Positions 26,781-33,786 of a DNA stretch of 64,000 bases are shown here, piece by piece. This DNA is from JABDBE01 sp049585795. Its GTDB lineage: Bacteria; Acidobacteriota; Terriglobia; Terriglobales; Acidobacteriaceae. Position numbers and translations under genes: made by a program. Where the stretch lies: contig JBAVAQ010000007.1 in NCBI GenBank assembly GCA_049585795.1, positions 124,001-188,000 of the forward strand, given 5' to 3'. The notes beneath the pieces are model-generated. The model was not told the origin of the DNA and ran no database searches. It worked only from the letters and a program-made list of their open reading frames with translations. Each line of letters starts with the position of its first letter. Position 1 is the stretch's first letter.

Positions 26781-27248
26781 ATGCAAGAACTAAAAAGACT
26801 GCGTGCTCTGATAAAAGAAGTCCCGCCGAGGTTAAGCAAACTTCCGCTGTCTCAAGTGGAACACAAACCTTCGCCGCTCAAGTGGTCGCCCAAAGAAGAG
26901 CTGGGACATCTCCTGGACTCCGCCGCCAATAACCACCAGAGGATTGTTCGCACCCAACTGGAAGACGAACCGAAAATGCCCGGCTACGACGGCGATGCGT
27001 GGGTCGAGTTGCACCAATATCAGCATCGCGACTGGCAAGAGATGATCGAGCTCTGGCAGGCTCTCAACCGGCAGTTGCTCGCAGCTGCCGAAGCCGTACG
27101 CGAGTCCGACTGGTCGCGCACTTGTACCATCGCGGACTCGTTACCGCTGACGCTCAAATTCGTTTTCGAAGATTACGTCGACCACATGGTGCACCACCTG
27201 CGACACATAGGCATTAAAACCGATGACCTGAAGCGCAGCGTTGCATAG
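26781..27248 (+). CDS. DinB-like four-helix-bundle protein
   Basis: A 155-residue protein of the DinB_2 / damage-inducible superfamily. Histidines that could bind a metal are in ELGHLLDSAANNHQ and DYVDHMVHHLRHIG, and SPLKWSPKEELGHL is the typical entry motif. Members include thiol S-transferases, but most are uncharacterised. It lies 38 bases after the CNNM/CorC gene and may be co-transcribed. Substrate unknown. Confidence 0.82.
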   Translation: MQELKRLRALIKEVPPRLSKLPLSQVEHKPSPLKWSPKEELGHLLDSAANNHQRIVRTQLEDEPKMPGYDGDAWVELHQYQHRDWQEMIELWQALNRQLLAAAEAVRESDWSRTCTIADSLPLTLKFVFEDYVDHMVHHLRHIGIKTDDLKRSVA

Positions 27249-27261
27249 CAGAACCTGAAGT

Positions 27262-27316
27262 CTCGTTGCTGAGCACTCATTTTGCGCGATCCTAACGACC
27301 AACGACGCACGAGCAA
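27262..27316. repeat. GACCAACGAC-family intergenic repeat
   Basis: The segment reads CTCGTTGCT... TTTTGCGCGATC ...AACGACCAACGACGC...GCAACGAC. The same order (CTCGTTG, TTTTGCGTGATC, CAACGA, ACCAACGACGC) occurs at 55868-55930 between cdsA and dxr. It ends just before the permease ATG. Confidence 0.55.
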
Positions 27317-27322
27317 CGACTA

Positions 27323-28240
27323 ATGCTTCGCTACCTCATCCACCGCGTACTGTACACGCTGCCGGTCATCTGGCTGGTGGTCTCGCTGGTCTTCCTGCTA
27401 ATCCATTTGGTTCCGGGCGATCCCGTTCTGCAGATGCTGGGCGAAGGCGCACCCGCGACCGACATCCAAGCCACGCGCCACGCCTACGGCCTCGATGTCC
27501 CGCTGGGCCAACAATACCTGCATTACTGGGAGGGCGTTCTACACGGCGATCTCGGCCCGTCGCTGCGTTTCAATCAGAATGTGAGCACGCTCATCGCCCA
27601 GCGCTATCCTTACACTCTGCAGTTGACGCTGGCAGCTCTGCTGGTGGCCGTGCTGCTTTCGATTCCAGCCGGCGTTCGTTCAGCCCAAAGACGCAATCGC
27701 TGGGACGATCGTCTGATCAGCGTAGTCAGCCTCTTTGGATTGTCCTTCCCCAACTTCGCCCTCGGCCCAATTCTGATCTTGCTCTTTGCCATTAAGCTTG
27801 GATTGCTACCGGTCTCGGGCTCGGGCTCGCTCGCGCATCTGGTTTTGCCAGCCATCACCATGGGCGGAGCGCTCGCGGCCATCCTCACCCGCATGGTCCG
27901 AACCTCCATGCTCGAAGAGCTAAGCCAGGACTACATCCGGACCGCCCGTGCTAAAGGTCTGCCCGAACGCACGGTCGTCTACCGCCACGCCCTGCGCAAC
28001 GCCATGATCCCGGTAATTACAGTTCTAGGCCTGCAATTCGGCGCCCTGTTAGCCGGCGCCATCGTCACCGAAACCATCTTCTCCTGGCCCGGGATCGGCC
28101 GCCTCACCATCCAAGCCATCGGCAACCGCGATTACTACCTGGTGCAGGGATGCATCCTCGCGATCGGCCTGACCTACATCGCAGTGAATTTCCTGACCGA
28201 CTTGCTGTACTCGGTGGCGAACCCAAGGATCAGGCAGTGA
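27323..28240 (+). CDS. Oligopeptide/dipeptide-type ABC permease (DppB/OppB family)
   Basis: A 305-residue inner-membrane permease with about six helices. The N-terminal MLRYLIHRVLYTLPVIWLVV is the family signature, and the EAA loop reads YIRTARAKGLPERTVVYRHA, followed by LRNAMIPVITVLG. It would pair with a DppC-type partner and import peptides, nickel or similar ligands. The evident partner lies at 30515, separated by about 2.3 kb of small accessory genes. No solute-binding protein or ATPase is in the window, so the transporter is incomplete here or uses distant subunits. Confidence 0.92.
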   Translation: MLRYLIHRVLYTLPVIWLVVSLVFLLIHLVPGDPVLQMLGEGAPATDIQATRHAYGLDVPLGQQYLHYWEGVLHGDLGPSLRFNQNVSTLIAQRYPYTLQLTLAALLVAVLLSIPAGVRSAQRRNRWDDRLISVVSLFGLSFPNFALGPILILLFAIKLGLLPVSGSGSLAHLVLPAITMGGALAAILTRMVRTSMLEELSQDYIRTARAKGLPERTVVYRHALRNAMIPVITVLGLQFGALLAGAIVTETIFSWPGIGRLTIQAIGNRDYYLVQGCILAIGLTYIAVNFLTDLLYSVANPRIRQ

Positions 28241-28439
28241 AGTGGATAGGAGGTTTCAGTACTGCCTTTACGCACGCCCACAATACGGTAGGTTTTCCGG
28301 TTAACAGCGTAAAGATCGTTTGCCCCTGGAAGGGTAACTGTTTGGTCAGGGAATCTAGTTGCCCGATTGTCTCGGTGAACAACTTCTCACCGGACACAAC
28401 GTCATAGCCAACGATACTGCCACATGGAATAATTTTCAT
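28230..28439 (-). CDS. Small hypothetical protein at the start of the inserted island
   Basis: A 69-codon frame starting MKIIPCGSIVGYDVVSGEKL and containing QGQTIFTLLTGKPTVLWACV. The strong ribosome site GGGAGGA lies 8 bases before the ATG, which is the main reason to call it. Its 3' end overlaps the permease 3' end by 11 bases in convergent orientation. I do not recognise a domain. It may be part of the foreign segment that splits the permease pair. Confidence 0.5.
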   Translation of the reverse strand: MKIIPCGSIVGYDVVSGEKLFTETIGQLDSLTKQLPFQGQTIFTLLTGKPTVLWACVKAVLKPPIHFTA

Positions 28440-28523
28440 TGCTCTGTCCTCCCAGGGTACCAGAGCGTTCGTGTTCTTTGTGAAGGTGAACTGGGAAGCG
28501 TGGCTGCCCGACCACAGCAGCCC

Positions 28524-28559
28524 CCCGCTGCAAACTCGACAGAGTGATGTGCGTTTCGG
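28524..28559. repeat. Diverged direct repeat flanking the ParE cassette, left copy
   Basis: CCCGCTGCAAACTCGAC then GTGAT and GCGTTTCGG. The right copy at 29127-29163 reads CCCGCTGCAGGCTCGAC, GTGAT, GCGTTTCGG in the same orientation. About 30 of 36 positions agree. The pair brackets the toxin-antitoxin genes. Confidence 0.55.
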
Positions 28560-28577
28560 ACCGAGGTTCGCTCTTAA

Positions 28578-28862
28578 CTACTGCAAAATCCGCTTCCCGT
28601 GGATTACCGCGACGATTAGAGCCTCGTCATCTTGCAATCGGTAAATAATCCGGTAGCTGTAGACGACAAGTTCGCGCACGTTCTCATCGTCAAATTCAGG
28701 GACCTTCCGCCCTGCGCGGGGAAACCGCTTCAGAATTCTCGTCTGATTCACTATGTTCTTGAGAACAACGCCAGCGTATGCGGGAGAATCGGCGGCAATG
28801 TAGTCGGTGAGGGTATCGAGATCCTCGACGGCTCGCCTCGACCAGACTATTCGGTGAGCCAT
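28578..28862 (-). CDS. ParE/RelE-family toxin
   Basis: A 94-residue type II toxin of the ParE/RelE superfamily. Typical motifs are IVWSRRAVEDLDTLTDYIA at the N-terminus, KRFPRAGRKVPEFDDENVRE in the middle, and YRIIYRLQDDEALIVAVIHG at the end. Relatives poison gyrase or cleave mRNA on the ribosome; the target here cannot be read from sequence. It overlaps the upstream antitoxin gene by 16 bases, as in many such modules. Confidence 0.88.
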   Translation of the reverse strand: MAHRIVWSRRAVEDLDTLTDYIAADSPAYAGVVLKNIVNQTRILKRFPRAGRKVPEFDDENVRELVVYSYRIIYRLQDDEALIVAVIHGKRILQ

Positions 28863-29035
28863 TTGTTGAAGCGGCTCTCTACTTCTTCCTGCGAGAGAGT
28901 GCCGTTAACGCGGGCATCCTCCAGTCCGCGCCGGACTTTGTCAAGAACATAGAGGTGGTACTGAATGTCTTCTACCGAGACGTTGTCCGGCAGCCTGTTC
29001 AACAGCGACTCGACATCCTGTTTGGCGGTACTCAT
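28847..29035 (-). CDS. Antitoxin partner of the ParE-like toxin
   Basis: A 62-residue protein from the ATG at 29035 (MSTAKQDVESLLNRLPDNVS). A GGGG ribosome site lies in front; an upstream in-frame start at 29089 is less likely. It contains VEDIQYHLYVLDKVRRGLED and ends with SQEEVESRFNKWLTE. This acidic helical tail is typical of antitoxins of the ParE-partner type. The assignment rests mainly on size, order (antitoxin first) and overlap with the toxin gene. Confidence 0.75.
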   Translation of the reverse strand: MSTAKQDVESLLNRLPDNVSVEDIQYHLYVLDKVRRGLEDARVNGTLSQEEVESRFNKWLTE

Positions 29036-29052
29036 AACGGCCCCTTTTATGC

Positions 29053-29064
29053 GTAAGAATACCA
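29053..29064 (-). promoter_or_regulatory. Extended -10 of the ParE-module operon
   Basis: On the minus strand TGGTATTCT (29064 to 29056) matches an extended -10 (TG-n-TATTCT), about 20 bases before the antitoxin ATG. No good -35 at normal spacing was found. Confidence 0.35.
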
Positions 29065-29126
29065 CGATGGCGCTCCTGCCAACCGTCAAACCAACGCAAT
29101 CATGACGCGCTGACCCACCAAGGCCG

Positions 29127-29163
29127 CCCGCTGCAGGCTCGACTGTGTGATATCGCGTTTCGG
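29127..29163. repeat. Diverged direct repeat flanking the ParE cassette, right copy
   Basis: This is the partner of 28524-28559, in the same orientation. It has one extra base before GCGTTTCGG. Confidence 0.55.
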
Positions 29164-29192
29164 GTCGGAAATGCGATCCACCTGCGAGCAGC

Positions 29193-29230
29193 TTGACGTG
29201 TATATATATTAGCTATCATGTATATATTGT
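29193..29230 (+). promoter_or_regulatory. Promoter/operator region of the vapBC module
   Basis: TTGACG at 29193-29198 could be a -35. Two TGTATATAT motifs (29200-29208 and 29219-29227) lie in direct orientation just before the GGGGG ribosome site, and each is nearly self-complementary. Duplicated AT-rich half-sites over a promoter are what an autoregulating ribbon-helix-helix antitoxin would bind. The exact -10 is unclear (TATCAT at 29214 or TATATT at 29222). Confidence 0.45.
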
Positions 29231-29242
29231 AAGGGGGATTCG

Positions 29243-29431
29243 ATGGCCGTAACCATGACTTCAATCCGTCTCGATACCGACCTCGCCGACGAGGCTGTGA
29301 AGGCGCTTAAGGCAAAATCTCGCACCGATGCCATCCACATCGCCCTGCGCGAAATCGTCGCGCTGAAGCGCTTCAAAAAGTTGATGAAGAAGAACGAAGG
29401 GAAGCTTTCTTTCAAGGGGTATATTGATTGA
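29243..29431 (+). CDS. VapB-type antitoxin
   Basis: A 62-residue protein with an N-terminal ribbon-helix-helix DNA-binding segment (MTSIRLDTDLADEAVKALKA, then RTDAIHIALREIVALKRFKK). It ends in a short tail that would block the toxin. It overlaps the PIN-domain gene by 8 bases, defining the pair. The GGGGG ribosome site is 5-7 bases before the ATG. It likely represses its own promoter together with the toxin. Confidence 0.85.
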   Translation: MAVTMTSIRLDTDLADEAVKALKAKSRTDAIHIALREIVALKRFKKLMKKNEGKLSFKGYID

Positions 29432-29831
29432 TCTGGTCATTTTCGACTCGTCGGTCATCATCGACGACCTTCGGTCGCCGCGCCATCGAGAGAAGCTTCA
29501 ATCTGCCATCGGTGCCGTTCGAGTATCTTCCGTCGCGTTGGCGGAACTATGGCGGGGGGCCGCAACCCCTTCGGATCGCAGGTTTCTTTCGGCTTTGGCG
29601 AGAAACCACCCGATCCTGACTCCGACGCAAAAGAATTGGCTGGAATCGGGCGAGATACTCTTCAGTATTCGTGCCGATCACGGCTTTGCGCCGGCTAAAT
29701 TGCGCGACCTTCATTCCGACGTTCTCATCGCTCTCACCGCTCGCTCTCATGGCGCCCGTCTCATCACTACAGATCGGAAGGATTTCGAACTGATCAATCG
29801 TTATCGCGAGATCAAACTGGAAGTTTGGTAA
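29424..29831 (+). CDS. VapC-type PIN-domain ribonuclease toxin
   Basis: A 135-residue PIN nuclease. Acidic metal-site residues are visible: the first Asp in IFDSSVIIDDL, a Glu in SVALAELWRGA, the Asp in LHSDVLIALTA and the last in LITTDRKDFELI. It starts with TTG inside the antitoxin gene (8-base overlap), so translation is coupled. VapC toxins cleave tRNA or rRNA. It is followed by a strong hairpin at 29853. Confidence 0.9.
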   Translation: MIDLVIFDSSVIIDDLRSPRHREKLQSAIGAVRVSSVALAELWRGAATPSDRRFLSALARNHPILTPTQKNWLESGEILFSIRADHGFAPAKLRDLHSDVLIALTARSHGARLITTDRKDFELINRYREIKLEVW

Positions 29832-29852
29832 GGCGGGAAGCAAACGAAATTT

Positions 29853-29878
29853 GAGGCGGGGCATGGCTGCCCCGCCTC
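29853..29878. terminator. Perfect 11-bp hairpin between vapC and the VOC gene
   Basis: GAGGCGGGGCA (29853-29863) pairs with TGCCCCGCCTC (29868-29878) across a 4-base loop. It lies between two convergent genes. On the minus strand it is followed by AAATTTCGTTT, a weak T tract, so it may terminate the VOC gene better than vapC. Confidence 0.65.
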
Positions 29879-29891
29879 CGTGTGAATCAAC

Positions 29892-30365
29892 CTACGCCGC
29901 CTGCATCATTTTCTTCATCCGTTCTTTCATCTCTTGGGGCGAAACATCTTCCACATGCGTGGCGATGCCCCACAAATGTCCAAACGGATCTTGAAGGAAG
30001 CCATTGCGGTCGCCGTAGAACTGGTCTTGTACGGGTTTAAGGATTTTCGCTCCCTCGGCCGCTGCGCGCTTAACCACGCTATCGACGTCGGGAAGGTATA
30101 CGTACAGGCTCACCGGGCTTCCTCCGACGGTGGCGGCGCTGGTGTGTCCCGGTCCCATGCTGGGATTTTCGTCGGCCAGCATGATGATCGAGTTGCCAAT
30201 TTTCAACTCAGCGTGACCGATCTTGCCGTCCGGGCCAGCCATGCGAACGGTTTCAGTCGCTCCGAAAACTTTCTTGTAATAGTCAATAGCTTTGGCTGCA
30301 TCCTTGACGATCAGATATGGCGTGACCGAGTTGTAGTCTTTGGGAATATACGAGATTTTGCTCAT
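29892..30365 (-). CDS. VOC-superfamily protein (PhnB/glyoxalase-like)
   Basis: A 157-residue protein of the vicinal-oxygen-chelate fold. It begins MSKISYIPKDYNSVTPYLIV (ATG at 30365, preceded by GAGGAGAAA). The motifs AAKAIDYYKKVFGATETVRM, KIGHAELKIGNSIIMLADE and GDRNGFLQDPFGHLWGIATH place it with PhnB-like/DUF1428-type proteins. Substrate is unknown; some relatives confer antibiotic resistance or isomerise metabolites. It sits at the right end of the island splitting the ABC permease genes. Confidence 0.85.
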   Translation of the reverse strand: MSKISYIPKDYNSVTPYLIVKDAAKAIDYYKKVFGATETVRMAGPDGKIGHAELKIGNSIIMLADENPSMGPGHTSAATVGGSPVSLYVYLPDVDSVVKRAAAEGAKILKPVQDQFYGDRNGFLQDPFGHLWGIATHVEDVSPQEMKERMKKMMQAA

Positions 30366-30514
30366 GATTTTTCTCCTCAGAATGTAGTCTAGAGGTGGTG
30401 GTTTACGGCGCGCACGCGGATAGGCCCGCACCGATAGTTAGTCTTTTAGTCTTTCTTAATCAAAACATAATTTTCGAGGGACTACAAGACGGCGCGTCAA
30501 TTTAATATTCCATC

Positions 30515-31372
30515 ATGTCTACCGCCGCAATTTCGCTTCGTCGTGCCGCGCGCGGCAACCCACTGGCCGCAGTTGGCATCGCGTTGGTCACGGTCTTCGT
30601 AATCTGCGCCCTCTTCGCCCCGTGGATCGCCCCACAAGACCCCGCCCACATCGACTTGCCAACGCGTCTAGCGGGACCATCGTCCACCCATTGGTGCGGT
30701 ACCGACGAACTCGGACGCGACATTCTCTCCCGCCTCATTTACGGATCGCGTATTTCCATGCTGGTAGGCAGTTGCGTAGTTGCTGCCGCGCTGGCGCTGG
30801 GCCTGGTCATTGGCTCAATCGCCGGCTACTACGGCGGCCGCATCGATCGCTTTGTCAACGTCGTGTTGATGAATGCGTTCCTGTCTTTCCCCGGAATCCT
30901 GCTGGCTATCGCCTTCGTCGCGTTTCGCGGACCAGGTATTTTCAATCTTGTGTTGGCGCTCTCGCTCGGAGGGTGGGTGGGCTACGCTCGACTGGTGCGC
31001 GCGCAGGTTCTCGCCGCCCGCGAACGCGAATTCGTCGAAGCCGCCCGCGCCCTGGGCGCGACCGATCTGCGTGTGATCGTCCGCCACATTTTGCCCAATA
31101 TCATTCAGCCCATCGTCGTGCAAGCGGCCATTGGCATGGCAGGCGCAATCCTCGCCGAAGCGACTATGAGCTTTCTCGGTCTAGGCGTGCCGCCGCCCAC
31201 CGCCAGCTGGGGCACCATGCTCAACGATGCACGCGCTCACCTGTTTGACGCGCCCCACCTCGTCATTTTCCCCGCGTTGGCAGTGATGCTGGCTGTTCTG
31301 TCGTTCAACTTCATCGGCGATGCCCTGCGCGACTTCCTCGATCCCCGCTCGCGCATCGAAGTCGGAATCTGA
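30515..31372 (+). CDS. Oligopeptide/dipeptide-type ABC permease (DppC/OppC family)
   Basis: A 285-residue permease with five to six helices. DppC features are the short cytoplasmic N-terminus, the WCGTDELGRDILSRLIYGSR motif, and the EAA loop EFVEAARALGATDLRVIVRH followed by ILPNIIQPIVVQAA. It should form a heterodimer with the DppB-type permease at 27323. Normally these genes abut; here 2.3 kb of toxin-antitoxin and other small genes lie between them. No ribosome site is clear before the ATG. Confidence 0.92.
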   Translation: MSTAAISLRRAARGNPLAAVGIALVTVFVICALFAPWIAPQDPAHIDLPTRLAGPSSTHWCGTDELGRDILSRLIYGSRISMLVGSCVVAAALALGLVIGSIAGYYGGRIDRFVNVVLMNAFLSFPGILLAIAFVAFRGPGIFNLVLALSLGGWVGYARLVRAQVLAAREREFVEAARALGATDLRVIVRHILPNIIQPIVVQAAIGMAGAILAEATMSFLGLGVPPPTASWGTMLNDARAHLFDAPHLVIFPALAVMLAVLSFNFIGDALRDFLDPRSRIEVGI

Positions 31373-31411
31373 GTCATCCAATTCGCAAAACACACGACCG
31401 AGGAGAAAATC

Positions 31412-31750
31412 ATGATCGCGCGCATCTGGCGAGGCGTCACTCGAGAAGCTGACAAACAGACGTACTTCGAATACCTCCAGAAAACCGGCTTGAAAGAATA
31501 CGCGTCGATCCCCGGCAACCAAGGCGTCTGGGTCCTGCGGCGTGTTTACGACGGCAAATCCGAGTTCACCTTGATATCGCTCTGGGATTCATGGGACGCC
31601 ATCAAAGCCTTCGCCGGCTCCGACTACGAGAACGCCGTCTACTATCCCGAGGATGAAAAGTTCTTGCTGGAACGAGGCCCGGCGCGTGATCCACTACGAT
31701 CCTGTCACACCCGTCTCAATGAGCGTAACCGCGATTTTGCAACAGTCTGA
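31412..31750 (+). CDS. Antibiotic-biosynthesis-monooxygenase-like protein, C-terminus probably frameshifted
   Basis: A 112-codon frame beginning MIARIWRGVTREADKQTYFE, with the ABM-domain features GVWVLRRVYDGKSEFTLISL and WDAIKAFAGSDYENAVYYPED. It keeps the family pattern to about FLLERG, then changes to a low-information Arg-rich tail. The +1-shifted frame over 31680-31725 reads ARRVIHYDPVTPV, which matches the usual end of such proteins better. I infer a one-base indel near 31675-31690. It lies 39 bases after the DppC-like gene, with a GAGGAG ribosome site. Confidence 0.7.
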   Translation: MIARIWRGVTREADKQTYFEYLQKTGLKEYASIPGNQGVWVLRRVYDGKSEFTLISLWDSWDAIKAFAGSDYENAVYYPEDEKFLLERGPARDPLRSCHTRLNERNRDFATV

Positions 31751-31779
31751 GTCCTCAATTGGAAATACTTGGCTCTGGA

Positions 31780-32043
31780 TCACTGGATCTTTCCGCTCAG
31801 TTCAGCTGGAACCACTTCCCATCGAATGTCATCCGCATCCTCCAGACCGTGATACTCGATAAGGCGATAGGTAACATTCGACACGTTATCCCTGAACCAT
31901 TTTTCGGTTCCCCTTCGAGACGATGCCAAGTCGGAGGGAGGGGGCAATGCTTCGACGAGTCCAGTGCCCACAAGTGTCTCTAGCTTCATCTTCATGATAT
32001 GAGCAGTCATGACGGTGATCGAACCGGTCTTGAAAACGCTCAA
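31780..32043 (-). CDS. Hypothetical protein, second of an overlapping pair
   Basis: An 87-codon frame that starts at a TTG overlapping the stop of the upstream gene (TTGA, 32040-32043). It contains LETLVGTGLVEALPPPSDLA and ends TYRLIEYHGLEDADDIRWEV-type sequence. No signal peptide or membrane helix is seen. An internal ATG at 32010 could be the true start. The overlap is the main support. I do not recognise it. Confidence 0.5.
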   Translation of the reverse strand: MSVFKTGSITVMTAHIMKMKLETLVGTGLVEALPPPSDLASSRRGTEKWFRDNVSNVTYRLIEYHGLEDADDIRWEVVPAELSGKIQ

Positions 32044-32381
32044 AGGGGCGGATCGGTCGCCTCCGGATGCTTAAGTACGTCGACTCTCTCCCATATCGGG
32101 AGGGACGGAGAATCGGGAGCACAGTAGACGTAGATTTCGCCAGTCTCGGGATCGAGAAACCATTCTTCGTAGCTGCTCCATACTCGCTTGACGACCGGAA
32201 CCCTTCTAACGCGCCCGGCGCGGACGGCTTGGTTCAGTCTTTCAACAAAAATCAACCAGTCCGAGTACTCAGTGATCGTAAGCTGATGCGTTAGTGAGTC
32301 TAGAATGCCCGCCATACGCCGTTCGAGGATGCTGAGGGGAAGCAAGGAACCTGAATCCCGGCACAATTTTAACTCCACCAA
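32040..32381 (-). CDS. Hypothetical protein, possibly immunity-like
   Basis: A 113-codon frame (start TTG at 32381 or the next codon GTG). It contains LTITEYSDWLIFVERLNQAV and SYEEWFLDPETGEIYVYCAP. The W-x-x-D-x-x-T-G-E-x-Y pattern recalls small immunity proteins of polymorphic-toxin systems, but this is only a resemblance. It overlaps the next gene by 4 bases and is divergent from the XRE operon, sharing a ~200-base control region. Function unknown. Confidence 0.5.
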   Translation of the reverse strand: MVELKLCRDSGSLLPLSILERRMAGILDSLTHQLTITEYSDWLIFVERLNQAVRAGRVRRVPVVKRVWSSYEEWFLDPETGEIYVYCAPDSPSLPIWERVDVLKHPEATDPPL

Positions 32382-32537
32382 AGTACCGATTGACAGGGTG
32401 GCTGATGTTATCAGCCATAGCGCTCAAAACGCCGCTCCCGATCACCGGCAATTCGGAAACTGATGCGCTGCCAGGAAACTCATGGGCGCGGTTCGCTCCC
32501 CACCCCCAACCACCTGTAAACACGGGCAATCCAGTTC

Positions 32538-32574
32538 TTGACATAAATCACATATTGCAATATAAATATTGCGA
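32538..32574 (+). promoter_or_regulatory. Consensus promoter with palindromic operator before the XRE operon
   Basis: TTGACA (32538-32543), a 17-base spacer and TATAAA (32561-32566) form a near-perfect sigma70-type promoter. A palindrome TTGCAATAT-AA-ATATTGCGA (32555-32574, 8 of 9 pairs matching) covers the -10 and the expected start site. Transcription would begin about 10 bases before the ATG at 32583. An XRE repressor bound here would block its own operon. Confidence 0.75.
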
Positions 32575-32582
32575 TTGATAAT

Positions 32583-33098
32583 ATGACGCTGGGCGAGAAA
32601 ATTCGCTACCTGCGCGAAGTCGAGGGCTCGCTGCGCGGTTTGGAGCGTCCCATGACCCAACTTGAACTGGTACGCGCCATCCGCAAACAGCTGGGCAAGA
32701 CCATCAGCCAGTCGTACGTCTCGCAGATCGAAAGTGGAACTCGCCCTCACATGACGCAATCTACGCGCACGCTGCTAGCGAAGTTTTTTAAAGTGCATCC
32801 CGGATTCCTGGTCGACGATCCGCTGGGCTATCACACCGAACTGGTCTCCGACCTGCGCACCACCGAAGGTCAGTTGGATGTCTGGCTCTTGCAGGGTTCC
32901 GAGCGTTTTGCCAGCGATCCACAAGTGAGCGAGGTCATGATTAAAGCCGCACGTGACAAAGGCACGAGGCAATGTTTCATTCTGCTGGGCGCGATCCTCG
33001 ACACGCCCGGCTTGGCCGACCGCTTACTGGAGGCTTTGAAGCCGGGAGCGGTGCGGACCGCGACCAGCCGCGTGAGTGGCGGGAGGTGCGCACAATGA
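32583..33098 (+). CDS. XRE-family transcriptional regulator
   Basis: A 171-residue protein with an N-terminal HTH_3 domain (about 3-68: MTLGEKIRYLREVEGSLRGL, SQSYVSQIESGTRPHMTQST, LLAKFFKVHPGFLVDD). A helical C-terminal region of about 100 residues may sense a signal or mediate dimerisation. It has no canonical ribosome site and a leader of only about 10 bases, so translation is probably leaderless-like. It overlaps the NfeD-like gene by ATGA, and the palindrome in its promoter suggests autoregulation of the XRE-NfeD-DUF1648-flotillin-PspA operon. Confidence 0.88.
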   Translation: MTLGEKIRYLREVEGSLRGLERPMTQLELVRAIRKQLGKTISQSYVSQIESGTRPHMTQSTRTLLAKFFKVHPGFLVDDPLGYHTELVSDLRTTEGQLDVWLLQGSERFASDPQVSEVMIKAARDKGTRQCFILLGAILDTPGLADRLLEALKPGAVRTATSRVSGGRCAQ

Positions 33099-33730
33099 CC
33101 TGGGCGAACTTTTATCTGGTTTGTTTTGTGGTCGGACTTGCATTCAGCGTGATTTCGTTTTTCACCGCAAGCGCGCGCTGGCATTTGCATGTGCCTCATT
33201 TACCGCACGCAATGCACGGCCCGGCCGCAGGCGGACATGCTGGCGCGATAAAGGGTGGGGCACGAGGGCAAGCCGGCCAAGTGTCGCCCTTCAACTTCGT
33301 GAGCTTTGCCGCCTTTCTGGCGTGGTTCGGTGGAACCGGCTATCTGCTCACGCGTTTTTGGACGATATGGTTCGCCATGGGACTCGCAATCGCCCTGCTC
33401 AGTGGCGCAACCGGAGCCGGAATTATCTACTTGTTTCTCAGCAAAGTGCTGATGTCGGAAGAGGAGAATCTCGACCCTGCCGACTACGAGATGAACGGCG
33501 TGTTGGGCCGAACATCCGTTCCCATCCGCCGGGGCGGTACCGGAGAAATTATTTATTCGCAAGCGGGAACCCGCAAAACCTGTGGAGCCCGTGCCGAAGA
33601 TGGAACCGCCATCGCGAAGGGAAGCGAAGTGATCGTCACACGCTACGAAAAGGGAATCGCGTACGTCCGCCTGTGGGCCGAGATGACGGGAGAAGAACCG
33701 CCCGCCGACTCCGCCGCCGCGGAGCACTAA
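33095..33730 (+). CDS. NfeD-like membrane protein
   Basis: A 211-residue protein with an N-terminal helix (NFYLVCFVVGLAFSVISFF), a His/Gly-rich stretch (about 28-65), two further membrane helices (about 70-125), and a C-terminal OB-fold-like domain (about 140-205, GVLGRTSVPIRRGGTGEIIY). NfeD proteins accompany SPFH/flotillin proteins, and one follows three genes later. The start at ATG 33095, preceded by GGGAGG and overlapping the regulator stop, is preferred over a longer frame. The exact NfeD class is inferred from topology and context. Confidence 0.75.
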   Translation: MTWANFYLVCFVVGLAFSVISFFTASARWHLHVPHLPHAMHGPAAGGHAGAIKGGARGQAGQVSPFNFVSFAAFLAWFGGTGYLLTRFWTIWFAMGLAIALLSGATGAGIIYLFLSKVLMSEEENLDPADYEMNGVLGRTSVPIRRGGTGEIIYSQAGTRKTCGARAEDGTAIAKGSEVIVTRYEKGIAYVRLWAEMTGEEPPADSAAAEH

Positions 33731-33786
33731 CGTTGATCGAGGACTGGCCTCGCGCCCGTCCGGAGCCGTTGAGGGAAATCAGTTCG

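Noticed and set aside
33076..33786. Long N-terminal extension of the DUF1648 frame
   Set aside because: It runs through the NfeD-like gene in another register with Arg-rich composition; the ATG at 33787 gives the proper membrane start.
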